From Polynucleobacter necessarius (GTDB taxonomy: Bacteria > Pseudomonadota > Gammaproteobacteria > Burkholderiales > Burkholderiaceae): 64,000 nt of DNA. This document shows positions 9,507 to 18,414 of the stretch, piece by piece (the stretch's first letter is position 1; each line of letters begins with the position of its first letter). The notes beneath the pieces were generated by a model. It did no database searches, had not been told where the DNA came from, and saw nothing but the letters and a program-made list of their open reading frames with translations. Location: NCBI RefSeq assembly GCF_900096755.1, contig NZ_LT615227.1, positions 522,457 through 586,456 of the forward strand, in the 5' to 3' direction. The translations under genes and the position numbers were made by a program.

Positions 9507-10250
9507 ATGCGATTTCTAGAGAAGATTTTTCAATCCCTTAGCTATCAAGTTTTACCAACGGCCTGCATTATCTGTGGACACTTTCAAAAGTTATCCCTTT
9601 GCAATAAATGCCTCTCCTTCTTGCAGACAGATGGTTTATTAAATTACGAATGCTGCACGCAATGTGGCATTGCATTACGTGAATCTGAAATTCCAAGAAA
9701 ACTCTGCACTCAATGCATCAACCATCCACCATCTTTTGATCACATACTCTGCCTTGATCGATACGATGGCATTTTGCAAGAAGGATTACACCAACTGAAA
9801 TATCAAAAACGGATTGCATTTGCTGATGGGCTTTCTAGAGCGTGGAATCAAGTTATCGCCAGTCAAACAATGAATATGTCTGCTGATTACTTGTTGCCCG
9901 TTCCGCTTAGTATTCAAAAATTGGGGGTCAGGGGATTTAATCAAAGCTGGGAACTAGCCAGGCGCATTGACTGCGCGCCCCACATTCAACAATCACCCTA
10001 CATTCTGAAGCGCCATCATTACTCAGAGAATCAAGCAGGCAACCCCCTTGTCAACAGACAAACTTCTATACGGGGGATGTTTTATATTGAGCCCATACAT
10101 ATTGATTTACTAGCAGGGAAAATTGTCGTCGTGTTTGATGATGTCATGACTAGCGGAGCAACCCTCAATGAGATTGCAAGCATTCTGAAGGACAATGGCG
10201 TATCACGTGTTATCAACTGGGTTTTGCTGAGAACCTCAAGACCCACTTAA
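9507..10250 (+). CDS. comF: ComF family phosphoribosyltransferase-like protein
   Basis: 247 residues from the ATG at 9507; the frame opens earlier only through a TTG inside the divergent bioC start. The N-terminal half has zinc-ribbon cysteines (CIICGHF, CNKC, CCTQCG, CTQC). The C-terminal half is a type I phosphoribosyltransferase domain with the PRPP loop VVVFDDVMTSGATLNE. ComF proteins are linked to DNA uptake in competent bacteria, but the family is also kept in non-competent ones. It is followed 13 bases later by trmL. No lesion seen. Confidence 0.88.
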   Translation: MRFLEKIFQSLSYQVLPTACIICGHFQKLSLCNKCLSFLQTDGLLNYECCTQCGIALRESEIPRKLCTQCINHPPSFDHILCLDRYDGILQEGLHQLKYQKRIAFADGLSRAWNQVIASQTMNMSADYLLPVPLSIQKLGVRGFNQSWELARRIDCAPHIQQSPYILKRHHYSENQAGNPLVNRQTSIRGMFYIEPIHIDLLAGKIVVVFDDVMTSGATLNEIASILKDNGVSRVINWVLLRTSRPT

Positions 10251-10263
10251 AAAGCAAAAAGAA

Positions 10264-10734
10264 ATGTTTAACATTGTTTTATTTGAACCAGAAATTCCAC
10301 CTAATACAGGCAACATTATTCGCTTGTGTGCAAACACTGGCGCAAAATTACACCTGATTGAGCCGCTTGGCTTCCCCATGGAAGATGCAAAGCTACGCCG
10401 GGCAGGCTTGGATTATCACGAGTTCGCCAAAGTCAAAGTTCATTCAAATTGGTCGCAGTTCTTAAAAGGTGAGGGCCCAGATCCACAGCATTTGATTGCG
10501 CTCACCACGAAAGGTAGTGGCAGCTTTCATGAGGGGAAATATTCTCCAAATGATTACTTTGTTTTTGGTTCTGAAACCAAAGGCATTACTGATGAAGTGA
10601 GAAGCTCAATACCTACTGAAAATCAAATGCGCCTAGCCATGCAAGATAGCAGTCGAAGTTTGAATCTATCGAATACAGTAGCTATCGTAGTTTATGAAGC
10701 TTGGCGCCAGAATGGTTTGACTGGAGGTAAGTAA
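10264..10734 (+). CDS. trmL: tRNA (cytidine(34)-2'-O)-methyltransferase TrmL
   Basis: 156 residues, the length of the small SPOUT methyltransferases. Family blocks seen are FEPEIPPNTGNIIRLCANTG at the N-terminus, FVFGSETKGI in the middle and the C-terminal knot segment MRLAMQDSSRSLNLSNTVAIVVYEA split over the SAM site. TrmL methylates the wobble nucleotide of tRNA-Leu species in the cytoplasm. Downstream of comF on the same strand, convergent with gpsA. Confidence 0.94.
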   Translation: MFNIVLFEPEIPPNTGNIIRLCANTGAKLHLIEPLGFPMEDAKLRRAGLDYHEFAKVKVHSNWSQFLKGEGPDPQHLIALTTKGSGSFHEGKYSPNDYFVFGSETKGITDEVRSSIPTENQMRLAMQDSSRSLNLSNTVAIVVYEAWRQNGLTGGK

Positions 10735-10745
10735 AGTACATTACC

Positions 10746-11765
10746 TTAGGCTTCGATTTTAGGATCGCGGCCCATTAATTTTTTAACGGCTTCTGATGTG
10801 GTGAGTTTTCCGGAGAGCACTTCTCCCATCATCGCAGTAATTGGCATATCAACATTTAAACGTTTTGCCAAATCACCAACAGCTGCAGCACAGAGCACAC
10901 CTTCAGCTACATGCCCTAATCCAGCCAATATCTCGCTCAAAGATTTTCCTGCTGCAAGCTCAAGACCAACACGACGATTGCGAGACAAATCACCAGTAGC
11001 AGTCAGAATGAGGTCGCCAACACCAGTAAGGCCCATGCAAGTCTCTGGCCTACCGCCTGCAGCCTTCACAATCCGCATCATCTCTGCAAGGCCACGCGTT
11101 AACACTGCTGCACGCGCATTTAAACCAAGATCTAAGCCGTCGCCGATGCCGGCGGCGATTGCTAACACGTTCTTAATAGCCCCACCCAACTCCACACCAA
11201 TCAAATCATCACTGGAGTAAACGCGCATATTGCCATGATGAAAAGCGGCTTGAACTGTCTCGCACAACTTCGGCGATTTGCTTGCAACCGTTAATGCGCA
11301 AGGCATTCCCGCCCCTACTTCACGCGCAAAACTCGGCCCAGATAAAGCGCCATAAGAATGGAATAGGCCATGACTATGTAATGCATCTTCGCGCTCCACA
11401 ACTTGATGGGGCAACAATGCAGTCTTCGGCTCCAAACCTTTGCACAACCAAATAATATTTAAAGGATGATCAGCAATCTTTAAAACCTGAGCAATCGTTT
11501 CAGACAGACCAGACATCGGTGTCGCAATGACTAATAAATCAGTGCTAGAAAGTTTTTTGATTGCCCTTGTAAAGTCATTCTCAAATAGCAAGTTTTGAGG
11601 AAGCTTAATACCAAGCAAGCAAGAGCAGTTCTCACCACTCTGCTGAATTTCAGTTAATTGATCTGCGCTACGAGACCATAAGCAGACTTCACCCTGAAGA
11701 TGGCGGGCGGCTTGCACCGCCATCGCCGTTCCCCATGCACCAGCGCCAAGCAGGGTCACTTTCAT
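10746..11765 (-). CDS. gpsA: Glycerol-3-phosphate dehydrogenase [NAD(P)+]
   Basis: 339 residues. N-terminal Rossmann motif LGAGAWGTAMA, then the conserved stretch around IWLCKGLEP, the block YGALSGPSFAREV, and the catalytic lysine region VELGGAIKNVLAIAAG. The C-terminal domain includes MGLTGVGDLILTATGDLSRNRRVG. It reduces dihydroxyacetone phosphate to sn-glycerol 3-phosphate for phospholipid synthesis. It follows secB by 24 bases in a secB-gpsA order common in proteobacteria. Intact. Confidence 0.97.
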   Translation of the reverse strand: MKVTLLGAGAWGTAMAVQAARHLQGEVCLWSRSADQLTEIQQSGENCSCLLGIKLPQNLLFENDFTRAIKKLSSTDLLVIATPMSGLSETIAQVLKIADHPLNIIWLCKGLEPKTALLPHQVVEREDALHSHGLFHSYGALSGPSFAREVGAGMPCALTVASKSPKLCETVQAAFHHGNMRVYSSDDLIGVELGGAIKNVLAIAAGIGDGLDLGLNARAAVLTRGLAEMMRIVKAAGGRPETCMGLTGVGDLILTATGDLSRNRRVGLELAAGKSLSEILAGLGHVAEGVLCAAAVGDLAKRLNVDMPITAMMGEVLSGKLTTSEAVKKLMGRDPKIEA

Positions 11766-11789
11766 GATCTGTGCGCTCGCTATAAAAGC

Positions 11790-12314
11790 TTAGTGAGGAA
11801 GAATAATTTTGCTCTCATCAGCAGCGTCATCATTCTTTGCTGATGCAGCTTGATGGGCCTGCATCAAGCGATGCTCGTACATGCCGTGGAAATTAATTTC
11901 ATTCAAATGAATCGGCTGGAAGCCGGCACGACTAATGGTATCGGCAATGTTAGAGCGCAAGTAAGGGTACAAGATAGTTGGACATGTAATGCCTAACATA
12001 GGGTCTACCTGCTCTGGCGGAATATTGCTAAATTCGAAAATGCCCGCTTGCTTTGCTTCAACCAAGAACAATACTTCGCCGTCGACTTTTGCTGTAACAG
12101 TTGAGCTTAGAGCAACTTCAAAAATCTCGTTGCTAACAGGGCTCACGGCTATATCGATCTCTACTTGCACCTGAGGCTCTGAAGTCACCAACAAAATTTG
12201 GGGTGCATTAGGCTGCTCCAGCGACAAGTCTTTCAAATAAATGCGCTGAATTCGAAATGAAGGGGCATTTGCGTTGTCGGTGCCTTCTTGAGGCGCAGAA
12301 GATTGTTCAGTCAT
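11790..12314 (-). CDS. secB: Protein-export chaperone SecB
   Basis: 174 residues, slightly longer than E. coli SecB (155) because of polar ends. Core features are [19 protein letters not shown] at the start of the fold, the beta-sheet core [10 protein letters not shown] to [13 protein letters not shown], and the conserved [27 protein letters not shown] helix region. SecB holds precursor proteins unfolded and hands them to SecA. It lies between grxC (24 bases) and gpsA (24 bases), a conserved order. Confidence 0.95.
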   Translation of the reverse strand: MTEQSSAPQEGTDNANAPSFRIQRIYLKDLSLEQPNAPQILLVTSEPQVQVEIDIAVSPVSNEIFEVALSSTVTAKVDGEVLFLVEAKQAGIFEFSNIPPEQVDPMLGITCPTILYPYLRSNIADTISRAGFQPIHLNEINFHGMYEHRLMQAHQAASAKNDDAADESKIILPH

Positions 12315-12338
12315 TGCTAACTTTCTTTTGTAAATTCA

Positions 12339-12596
12339 TTAAACCAATAAAGGATCGAGGTTTCCTGCTCGATCTAAGGCGACCAAGTCATCATATCCGC
12401 CAACATGGGTCTCGCCAATATAAATCTGAGGTACGGTGCGTCGACCAGTGCGAGTCATCATGATTTCGCGCTGTGATGGGTCTCGATCAATCAAGATCTT
12501 TTCAAGATTGCTTGCGCCTTTTTTAAGCAGAAGCTTTTCAGCTATGACGCAATATGGGCAAACTTGGGTGCTGTACATCGTTACTGGAGGCATCAT
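12339..12596 (-). CDS. grxC: Glutaredoxin 3
   Basis: 85 residues with the dithiol active site CPYC at about residues 13-16, the cis-Pro segment TVPQIYIG and the C-terminal glutathione-binding GGYDDLVALDRAG. This is the full length for a GrxC. It reduces protein disulfides and mixed disulfides using glutathione. The rhodanese-grxC-secB-gpsA order is usual in Burkholderiales. Two adjacent ATG codons allow a start at 12596 or 12593. Confidence 0.94.
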   Translation of the reverse strand: MMPPVTMYSTQVCPYCVIAEKLLLKKGASNLEKILIDRDPSQREIMMTRTGRRTVPQIYIGETHVGGYDDLVALDRAGNLDPLLV

Positions 12597-12602
12597 TACT
12601 CC

Positions 12603-13019
12603 TTATTTCACCAGAGGAAGCGCTGCGGCCTTCCAGGCCTGGACGCCACCATCTAAAGCGCCAACCTCAACAAAACCCATTTTTTGGGTTTCTGCAACAA
12701 ACTTGCGAGATTGCGCCCCTGTTTCGCATACCAAAACAACTGGATGCTTGCGCTCTAGTTTCAGCTTTTCAATTCCAGCAGCCAAACCAGCCGTGCCAAG
12801 CAGTTTTGCCCCAGGCAAATGTCCCGCCTTGAACGCCTCTTCTGAGCGCAAATCCAAAACGTAGGCCTTGCGGCGATTAATCCAGATTGTGGCTTCTGTA
12901 GGAGATAAGCCTTTACCGCCAATAAGCGTAGATAATGTTGGTAGGAAAAGCGCGGCGCCCGAAACCAATAGGAGGGCGATAAGCGCTAAATTATCAATTT
13001 GTGTGAGAAAGTTCATCAC
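12603..13019 (-). CDS. Membrane-anchored rhodanese-like protein
   Basis: 138 residues: one N-terminal membrane helix (about 12-32), then a rhodanese domain with the substrate loop DLRSEEAFKAGHLPGA and the active-site cysteine in VLVCETGAQSRKF. Rhodaneses transfer sulfane sulfur to cyanide or to protein partners; the physiological acceptor of this subfamily is not known. It lies six bases upstream of grxC, which suggests a thiol-related role. It is divergent from gpmA, with only 19 bases between the two starts. Confidence 0.88.
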   Translation of the reverse strand: MMNFLTQIDNLALIALLLVSGAALFLPTLSTLIGGKGLSPTEATIWINRRKAYVLDLRSEEAFKAGHLPGAKLLGTAGLAAGIEKLKLERKHPVVLVCETGAQSRKFVAETQKMGFVEVGALDGGVQAWKAAALPLVK

Positions 13020-13038
13020 CGGATTATAGAATGGCTCT

Positions 13039-13728
13039 ATGAAACAACTTGCCCTTATTCGTCATGGCGAATCCGCCTGGAACCTTGAAAACCGCTTTAC
13101 TGGCTGGGCGGATGTTGACTTAACCCCTAAGGGCGCAGAACAAGCGCTTGCCGCAGGTGAAAACCTACGAAAAGCGGGGTATGAGTTTGATGTCGCGTAC
13201 ACCTCTGTTTTAAGGCGCGCTATTCGTACGCTTTGGCACGTTCAAGACACAATGGATCTAATGTGGATTCCAGTGGTTCATAGCTGGAGATTGAACGAGC
13301 GTCATTACGGCGCATTGACTGGTCTGAATAAAGCAGAAACTGCAGCCAAGTACGGCGATGAACAAGTGCATATCTGGCGCCGGTCTTACGATGTGCGTCC
13401 ACCACTTTTAGAAGGCGATGATGAACGCAACCCAAAAAATGATCGTCGCTACTCAAAATTAAATTCTTCTGATATTCCTCTAGGTGAATGTCTTAAAGAT
13501 AATGTGGAGCGAGTACTTCCGCTATGGAATGAATCTATTGCGCCAGCACTTAAAGCTAACAAGCGTGTTTTATTAGTAGCGCATGGCAACAGCATTCGCT
13601 CTTTGATTAAGCATTTAGATCAAATGTCTGACGAAGCCATTATGGAAGTTAACGTTCCTAATGGAGTTCCTCTTGTATATGAGTTGGATGACAACCTCAA
13701 ACCCATTAAACATTTTTACTTGGAATAA
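13039..13728 (+). CDS. gpmA: 2,3-bisphosphoglycerate-dependent phosphoglycerate mutase
   Basis: 229 residues, the size of the cofactor-dependent enzyme. The phosphohistidine motif [10 protein letters not shown] starts at residue 6, followed by [14 protein letters not shown]. Further blocks are [10 protein letters not shown], the [13 protein letters not shown] substrate loop and the second catalytic histidine in [12 protein letters not shown]. It interconverts 3- and 2-phosphoglycerate in glycolysis. ctpA follows after 12 bases on the same strand. Confidence 0.97.
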   Translation: MKQLALIRHGESAWNLENRFTGWADVDLTPKGAEQALAAGENLRKAGYEFDVAYTSVLRRAIRTLWHVQDTMDLMWIPVVHSWRLNERHYGALTGLNKAETAAKYGDEQVHIWRRSYDVRPPLLEGDDERNPKNDRRYSKLNSSDIPLGECLKDNVERVLPLWNESIAPALKANKRVLLVAHGNSIRSLIKHLDQMSDEAIMEVNVPNGVPLVYELDDNLKPIKHFYLE

Positions 13729-13740
13729 AGTACAAAACAC

Positions 13741-15174
13741 ATGCGCCAATTTCTGAAGAACTTTGCCCTCATTTCGGTTGGCCTCATTGCTGGTGTTGCG
13801 GCAACTATTCAGCTTTCTGCTACTGCCCAACAATGCGCGCAACTCCCGCTGGATGAGCTTCGCACACTCTCAAATGTTTTTGCGCAGATCAAACGTGAAT
13901 ATGTTGAGCCTATTAAAGACAAGCAGCTTCTTACTGATGCCGTAAAGGGAATGGTAAGCAGTCTTGATCCGCACTCCACATTCTTAGACAAAAAAGATTT
14001 CTCCGAAATGCAAGAACAAACTTCTGGTAAGTTTGCTGGTCTTGGCATTGAAATCACTTCCGAAGACGGTGTAGCAAAAGTTCTGAATCCAATTGAGGGT
14101 AGTCCTGCAGCACGTGCAGGCTTACAAGCTGGCGACTTAATTACTCGACTCGATGACAAGCCTGTTCGTGGCATGTCACTTGATAAAGCAGTACGCACCA
14201 TGCGCGGAACGTCCGGAACAAAAATTACGTTAACGATTTATCGCAAAAGTGAAGAGCGCAGCTTCCCCGTCACCATCACTCGCGCAGAAATTAAAGTGCA
14301 GTCCGTTAAAACCAAAATACTGGATAACGATATTGCATGGGTTCGGATTACCAGCTTCCAAGAGCGTACCGTTCCAGATTTAGCCAAGAAGCTCACTGAA
14401 ATTGCCAATCAAGATCCGAAGCTCAAAGGTATTATTTTGGATCTTCGCAATAATGGTGGCGGCCTCCTACAAGGTGCCGTAGGAGTGGCTGCCGCCTTTT
14501 TACCTGCAGATGTTGTGATTGTGTCTACTAAAGGCCAGTCCCCAGACTCCAAACAAGTTTTTAATGCCACTCCAGCCATGTACCGCTTAAGCGAGCCTGG
14601 CGATCCATTGGCTGGCGTACCTGAAATGTTTAAAAAGCTACCAATGGTGGTTTTGGTAAACGCCTACTCCGCGTCAGCATCCGAAATTGTTGCGGGCGCA
14701 TTGCAAGACTACAAACGCGCGACGATTATTGGCAAAACCACTTTTGGTAAAGGTTCCGTGCAAACAGTACACCCCCTAACTAGTGATTCAGCCCTAAAGA
14801 TCACAACCGCCTACTACTACACGCCAAGTGGAAAATCTATTCAGGCCTACGGTGTGAAGCCTGATATTCCAGTGGATCAAAATAAAGATGGCGATCCAGA
14901 CGATGTGTTGATCGCCCGCGAAATCGATAGCGAGAAGCATCTGCGCAACAAGCAGTCTGCTGAAGACAAGCTCATTAAGGATCGCGAGCAACGTCGTCTT
15001 GAGGAGTTACAGCGCATTGAAGAAAAAAATGCCAAGAAAACTCCTGAAGAAAAAGAGAAAGATAAGAACAAAAAACCGCCTGAGCTTGGTAGTGCAGATG
15101 ACTTTATGTTGACACAAGCAGTCGCATTTATTAATGGTCAGCCGGTAAAGCGCTCTTCATCCAAGCTCGAATAA
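13741..15174 (+). CDS. ctpA: Carboxy-terminal processing protease, S41 family
   Basis: 477 residues. Signal sequence or anchor at residues 8-28, an N-terminal helical domain, a PDZ domain at about 95-175 (GLGIEITSEDGVAKVLNPIEGSPAARAGLQAGD) and the protease domain. The catalytic serine lies in NAYSASASEIVAGAL and the lysine in IGKTTFGKGSVQT. The C-terminal 60 residues are highly charged (Lys/Glu-rich, about 400-445). It acts in the periplasm on C-terminal tails of membrane or secreted proteins. Pairing with gpmA is common in betaproteobacteria. Intact. Confidence 0.94.
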   Translation: MRQFLKNFALISVGLIAGVAATIQLSATAQQCAQLPLDELRTLSNVFAQIKREYVEPIKDKQLLTDAVKGMVSSLDPHSTFLDKKDFSEMQEQTSGKFAGLGIEITSEDGVAKVLNPIEGSPAARAGLQAGDLITRLDDKPVRGMSLDKAVRTMRGTSGTKITLTIYRKSEERSFPVTITRAEIKVQSVKTKILDNDIAWVRITSFQERTVPDLAKKLTEIANQDPKLKGIILDLRNNGGGLLQGAVGVAAAFLPADVVIVSTKGQSPDSKQVFNATPAMYRLSEPGDPLAGVPEMFKKLPMVVLVNAYSASASEIVAGALQDYKRATIIGKTTFGKGSVQTVHPLTSDSALKITTAYYYTPSGKSIQAYGVKPDIPVDQNKDGDPDDVLIAREIDSEKHLRNKQSAEDKLIKDREQRRLEELQRIEEKNAKKTPEEKEKDKNKKPPELGSADDFMLTQAVAFINGQPVKRSSSKLE

Positions 15175-15200
15175 TTCAAAACAACATTCTTGGCCTACAA

Positions 15201-15943
15201 ATGAATGATGAGCAGTTACTTCGCTATTCAAGGCAAGGCATTTACTGCTTGATGACATCGATGTCGTAGGTCAAGAAAAGTTACTAGCCTCACACATACT
15301 AGTGATCGGCGCGGGCGGCCTAGGCAGCGCTGCCGCCCCCTATCTAGCAGCCGCTGGGGTTGGGCATATCACCCTTGTAGAGCTGACAAATCTTCAACGT
15401 CAAATCATGCATGCCGAAAGTACTGTGGGCAAAAGCAAGGTTGATTTTGGGAAACAATTTCTACAGCATCTTAATTCCAGTATTCACATTGAAACTATCC
15501 AAGCAAAAGCAACTGCATCCCTGCTCGATGAGCTACTACCAAGCGTAGATGTTGTTTTAGATTGCACTGATAACTTCACAACACGTCATTTAATTAATGC
15601 TTGCTGTGTAAAACATCAAAAGCCGCTAGTCTCTGGATCTGCCCTGCGCTTTGATGGACAAGTAAGCGTCTTTGATCCGCGTAACTCAACATCGCCTTGC
15701 TATGCCTGTATCTTTTCACCAGAAGAGCAATTCGAAGAGGTCAATTGCGCAAGCATGGGCGTCTTCTCTCCCTTAGTTGGAATTATTGGCACTATGCAAG
15801 CAGCTCAGGCGCTTCAAGTCATCATTGGTTTTGGAGAGCCGTTAGTCGGACGCATGCTTTTATGGAATGCGCGCAGCACGCAAATTGATGAATTTAAAAT
15901 TTCTCGCAATCCCGAATGTTCGGTTTGCGGAACGCCCCACTAG
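15201..15943 (+). pseudogene. MoeB/ThiF family sulfur-carrier adenylyltransferase, frameshifted by a 5-bp tandem duplication
   Basis: The start at 15201 gives MNDEQLLRYSR, the typical MoeB/ThiF N-terminus. At 15231-15240 the pentamer AGGCA occurs twice in tandem. Removing one copy joins the frames as RYSRHLLLDDIDVVGQEK, aligning residue for residue with the family; with both copies the first frame soon stops. From 15302 the second frame is open to the natural stop at 15943, with the nucleotide site VIGAGGLGSAAAPYLAAAG, the RQIMH loop, the adenylate Asp in LDCTDNF and the zinc cysteines (CYAC, CSVCG). Such E1-like enzymes activate MoaD or ThiS. The second frame might start internally but would lack the first helix. 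Confidence 0.85.
15231..15240 (+). repeat. Tandem 5-bp duplication (AGGCA)2 in the moeB/thiF gene
   Basis: Two back-to-back copies of AGGCA. The protein family expects one copy here, since RYSRH-LLL reads through with a single unit. The extra unit is therefore the frameshifting event. Confidence 0.75.
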
Positions 15944-15946
15944 CCC

Positions 15947-17701
15947 TTAAGAAAGCAGGCGCTCAAGAGCTGCGGCTTGGGCTTCCGGCTCATATGCCTT
16001 CAGGAGTCTAGGCACTCTGACTTTTAGTAAACCTACATTTGCTTTTAATATCTCGCGCTTGACAAGCAGCAGTTGACTAAAGTGCATTGAAAAATCAGTT
16101 AATCCCAGCGCCAATAAAAGTCTAGTAAGCGCAGGGTCGCCTGCCATCTCGCCACATACAGCAATAGACACATTGGCCCGTTTTGCCTGCTCAATAATAT
16201 TAGCCAACAAATTCAGGATCGCTGGGTGCAAGGGATCATATAAATGCGCAACAGCATGATCTGCGCGATCAATCGCCAAGGTGTACTGAATTAAATCGTT
16301 TGTGCCAATCGACAGAAAATCAAAGCGATTAATAAACAAAGGTAATACCAACGCTGCCGCAGGGATTTCAATCATGGCACCCACTTGAATATTGGGGTTA
16401 AATGATTGTCCGCGTTGATGCAGCTGTTGCTTTGCTTTTTCAATTAATCGAAGCGTCTCATCAATCTCTTTTGCATGAGCCAACATCGGAATCATGATGC
16501 GCGCTTGACCATGGGCAGAAGCGCGCAATATAGCTCTTAGTTGAGTTAAAAATATTTCTGGCTCAGCGAGAGACCAACGAATAGCCCGCAAACCCAATGG
16601 GGACGTACCTGTTTGAGAAACATCCGTTCCGCCGGCTCCCAGCGCCTTATCAGCACCAACGTCAATCGTCCTAATATTCACAGGCAAGCCGTGCATTAAA
16701 TCAACAACCCGACGGTATTCTTGATATTGCTGCTCTTCGTCTGGCAAGGCCTGCTTACGATCCATAAATAAAAACTCGGAGCGGAACAGGCCGACGCCCA
16801 CTGCCCCCAGCTTCACCGCTTGAATCGCATCTTCAGGCAATTCAATGTTTGCGAATAACTCAATATCAACGCCATCTGCGGTTTCAGTTTTAGCGTGCTT
16901 AAATTGCTGTAGCTTGCGAGCTTCTTTTAAAGCCTGACTTTGTAATTTACGGTATTCGGTCAACAGCTGTTCGTCAGGCGCCACAACTACAACACCCCGC
17001 TCGCCATCCAAGACCAACCAATCGCCATGACGAATCATTTCGCTGGCATGGCGCACTCCTACTACCGCAGGAATTTCCATGCTGCGAGCCACAATTGCTG
17101 TATGTGATGTCTTGCTGCCTAGATCGGTTACAAACCCGGTGAACGCACGTTCTTTAAAGCGTAACATATCGTGCGGGGCAATATCATGCGCCACGATAAT
17201 TGACTCAATACCAATATCACTTGAGGGCAAGAAATCTGCTCCATCAATTGCATCTTTCTTTTGGAAATTTAATGCCTTAATTACCCTCTCAGCGACCTGG
17301 CGAATATCGTTAGCGCGCTCTTTTAGGTAAGGGTCTTCGATCTCGGCAAATTGCTCCAAAAGGTCGTTTAATTCTGTGGTGAGCGCCCAGGCGGCATTGA
17401 GCCTTTGGGTGCGAATCAACTTAATCGGCTTCTCCGCCAATGCGGGATCGGCCAAGATCATGCCGTGCACATCCAAGAATGCAGCCATCTCTTGTGGCGC
17501 ATCTTTAGGCAAGCCTTGACGTAATTGTTCTAACTCAAGGTGCGCCTGATCAAATGCATTTAAAAGTTTTTGGGCCTCAGCCTCTTCTTTGCCAGCCTCA
17601 ACTAAATAGTGACTTACTTCTAGTGCTGCGCGTGAAATCAGTACCGCCTTGCCAATGGCAATGCCTTTTGATACCGGAATTCCATGCAGCGCAAATGTCA
17701 T
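15947..17701 (-). CDS. ptsI: Phosphoenolpyruvate-protein phosphotransferase (PTS enzyme I)
   Basis: 584 residues, normal enzyme I length. The phosphorylatable histidine is in the block GSKTSHTAIVARSMEIPAVVG. The PEP-binding domain shows VGLFRSEFLFMDR, the IRTIDVGADK stretch and the C-terminal signature FLSIGTNDLIQYTLAIDR with the catalytic cysteine in VAVCGEMAGDPA (here IAVCGEMAG). Enzyme I moves phosphate from PEP to HPr. It follows ptsH by 2 bases; with EIIA upstream and no sugar permease in sight, this is the regulatory, permease-less PTS common in Burkholderiales. Confidence 0.96.
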   Translation of the reverse strand: MTFALHGIPVSKGIAIGKAVLISRAALEVSHYLVEAGKEEAEAQKLLNAFDQAHLELEQLRQGLPKDAPQEMAAFLDVHGMILADPALAEKPIKLIRTQRLNAAWALTTELNDLLEQFAEIEDPYLKERANDIRQVAERVIKALNFQKKDAIDGADFLPSSDIGIESIIVAHDIAPHDMLRFKERAFTGFVTDLGSKTSHTAIVARSMEIPAVVGVRHASEMIRHGDWLVLDGERGVVVVAPDEQLLTEYRKLQSQALKEARKLQQFKHAKTETADGVDIELFANIELPEDAIQAVKLGAVGVGLFRSEFLFMDRKQALPDEEQQYQEYRRVVDLMHGLPVNIRTIDVGADKALGAGGTDVSQTGTSPLGLRAIRWSLAEPEIFLTQLRAILRASAHGQARIMIPMLAHAKEIDETLRLIEKAKQQLHQRGQSFNPNIQVGAMIEIPAAALVLPLFINRFDFLSIGTNDLIQYTLAIDRADHAVAHLYDPLHPAILNLLANIIEQAKRANVSIAVCGEMAGDPALTRLLLALGLTDFSMHFSQLLLVKREILKANVGLLKVRVPRLLKAYEPEAQAAALERLLS

Positions 17702-17703
17702 GC

Positions 17704-17973
17704 TTATTCACCCTCGCCAAAGCGGTCGTTAATTAATGCAGTAAGCGCAGTCATTGCTTCATCTGCTTGATCGCCCACGGTCTCTAAGGTCACAGTGCTG
17801 CCAATACCTGCGGCCAACATCATGACGCCCATAATGCTCTTAGCATTAATTTGACGACCATTACGTGACAGAAATATTTCACAAGGAAACTGTGCAGCTA
17901 ATTGGGATAGCTTGGCGGATGCACGAGCATGCAAACCCAATTTGTTGATGATCTCGATTTCAGCGATTGGCAT
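17704..17973 (-). CDS. ptsH: PTS phosphocarrier HPr
   Basis: 89 residues with the phosphorylatable histidine in GLHARASAKLSQLA near residue 15 and the second signature SIMGVMMLAAGIGSTVTLE including the conserved serine. It carries phosphate from enzyme I to the EIIA protein encoded 17 bases upstream. Full length and intact. Confidence 0.95.
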   Translation of the reverse strand: MPIAEIEIINKLGLHARASAKLSQLAAQFPCEIFLSRNGRQINAKSIMGVMMLAAGIGSTVTLETVGDQADEAMTALTALINDRFGEGE

Positions 17974-17990
17974 TGAGCGATTGGCCCCTC

Positions 17991-18413
17991 TTATTCTTGA
18001 TTCATTTTTGCGCCAAGACGCAAAATTCCATTTTGTCCACCTGCTAGCGCTTTTTTCGCCAACTCTTCGAGGCTTTCGCCACGGTGAGAGATGCAGCGCA
18101 TCAGCATCGGCAGATTTAAACCAGCCAACACGATCACAGGGGCATTTAATCCAGATAGTGGGCCCAAGCTTTCAAGCTTGGAGGCTACGTTTGCAGGGGT
18201 TGCACCCATGACGTCAGTCAAAATTAAGACGCCGTTGCCAGTGTTGACGCCATAAGCCGCTTTCAATACACGATCAAAACTCACTTTGGTATCTTCATAC
18301 GGAGGTATGTCAACTGCTCTGACACGTTCGGGAAGGACTCCAAAAGTGTGCTCGGCAAAACTGAGCATTGCACTTGCAACAGGTGTATGAGCAACGATTA
18401 CGATTCCAGCCAT
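17991..18413 (-). CDS. PTS EIIA component, mannose family
   Basis: 140 residues. The N-terminal block MAGIVIVAHTPVASAML carries the phospho-accepting histidine at position 9. The segment VLILTDVMGATPANVA is the second family signature. In betaproteobacteria this single-domain EIIA, with HPr and enzyme I but without EIIB/EIIC, is thought to act as a regulatory phosphorelay rather than in sugar import; targets here are unknown. It starts one base after the gshB stop codon. Confidence 0.92.
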   Translation of the reverse strand: MAGIVIVAHTPVASAMLSFAEHTFGVLPERVRAVDIPPYEDTKVSFDRVLKAAYGVNTGNGVLILTDVMGATPANVASKLESLGPLSGLNAPVIVLAGLNLPMLMRCISHRGESLEELAKKALAGGQNGILRLGAKMNQE

Positions 18414-18414
18414 A

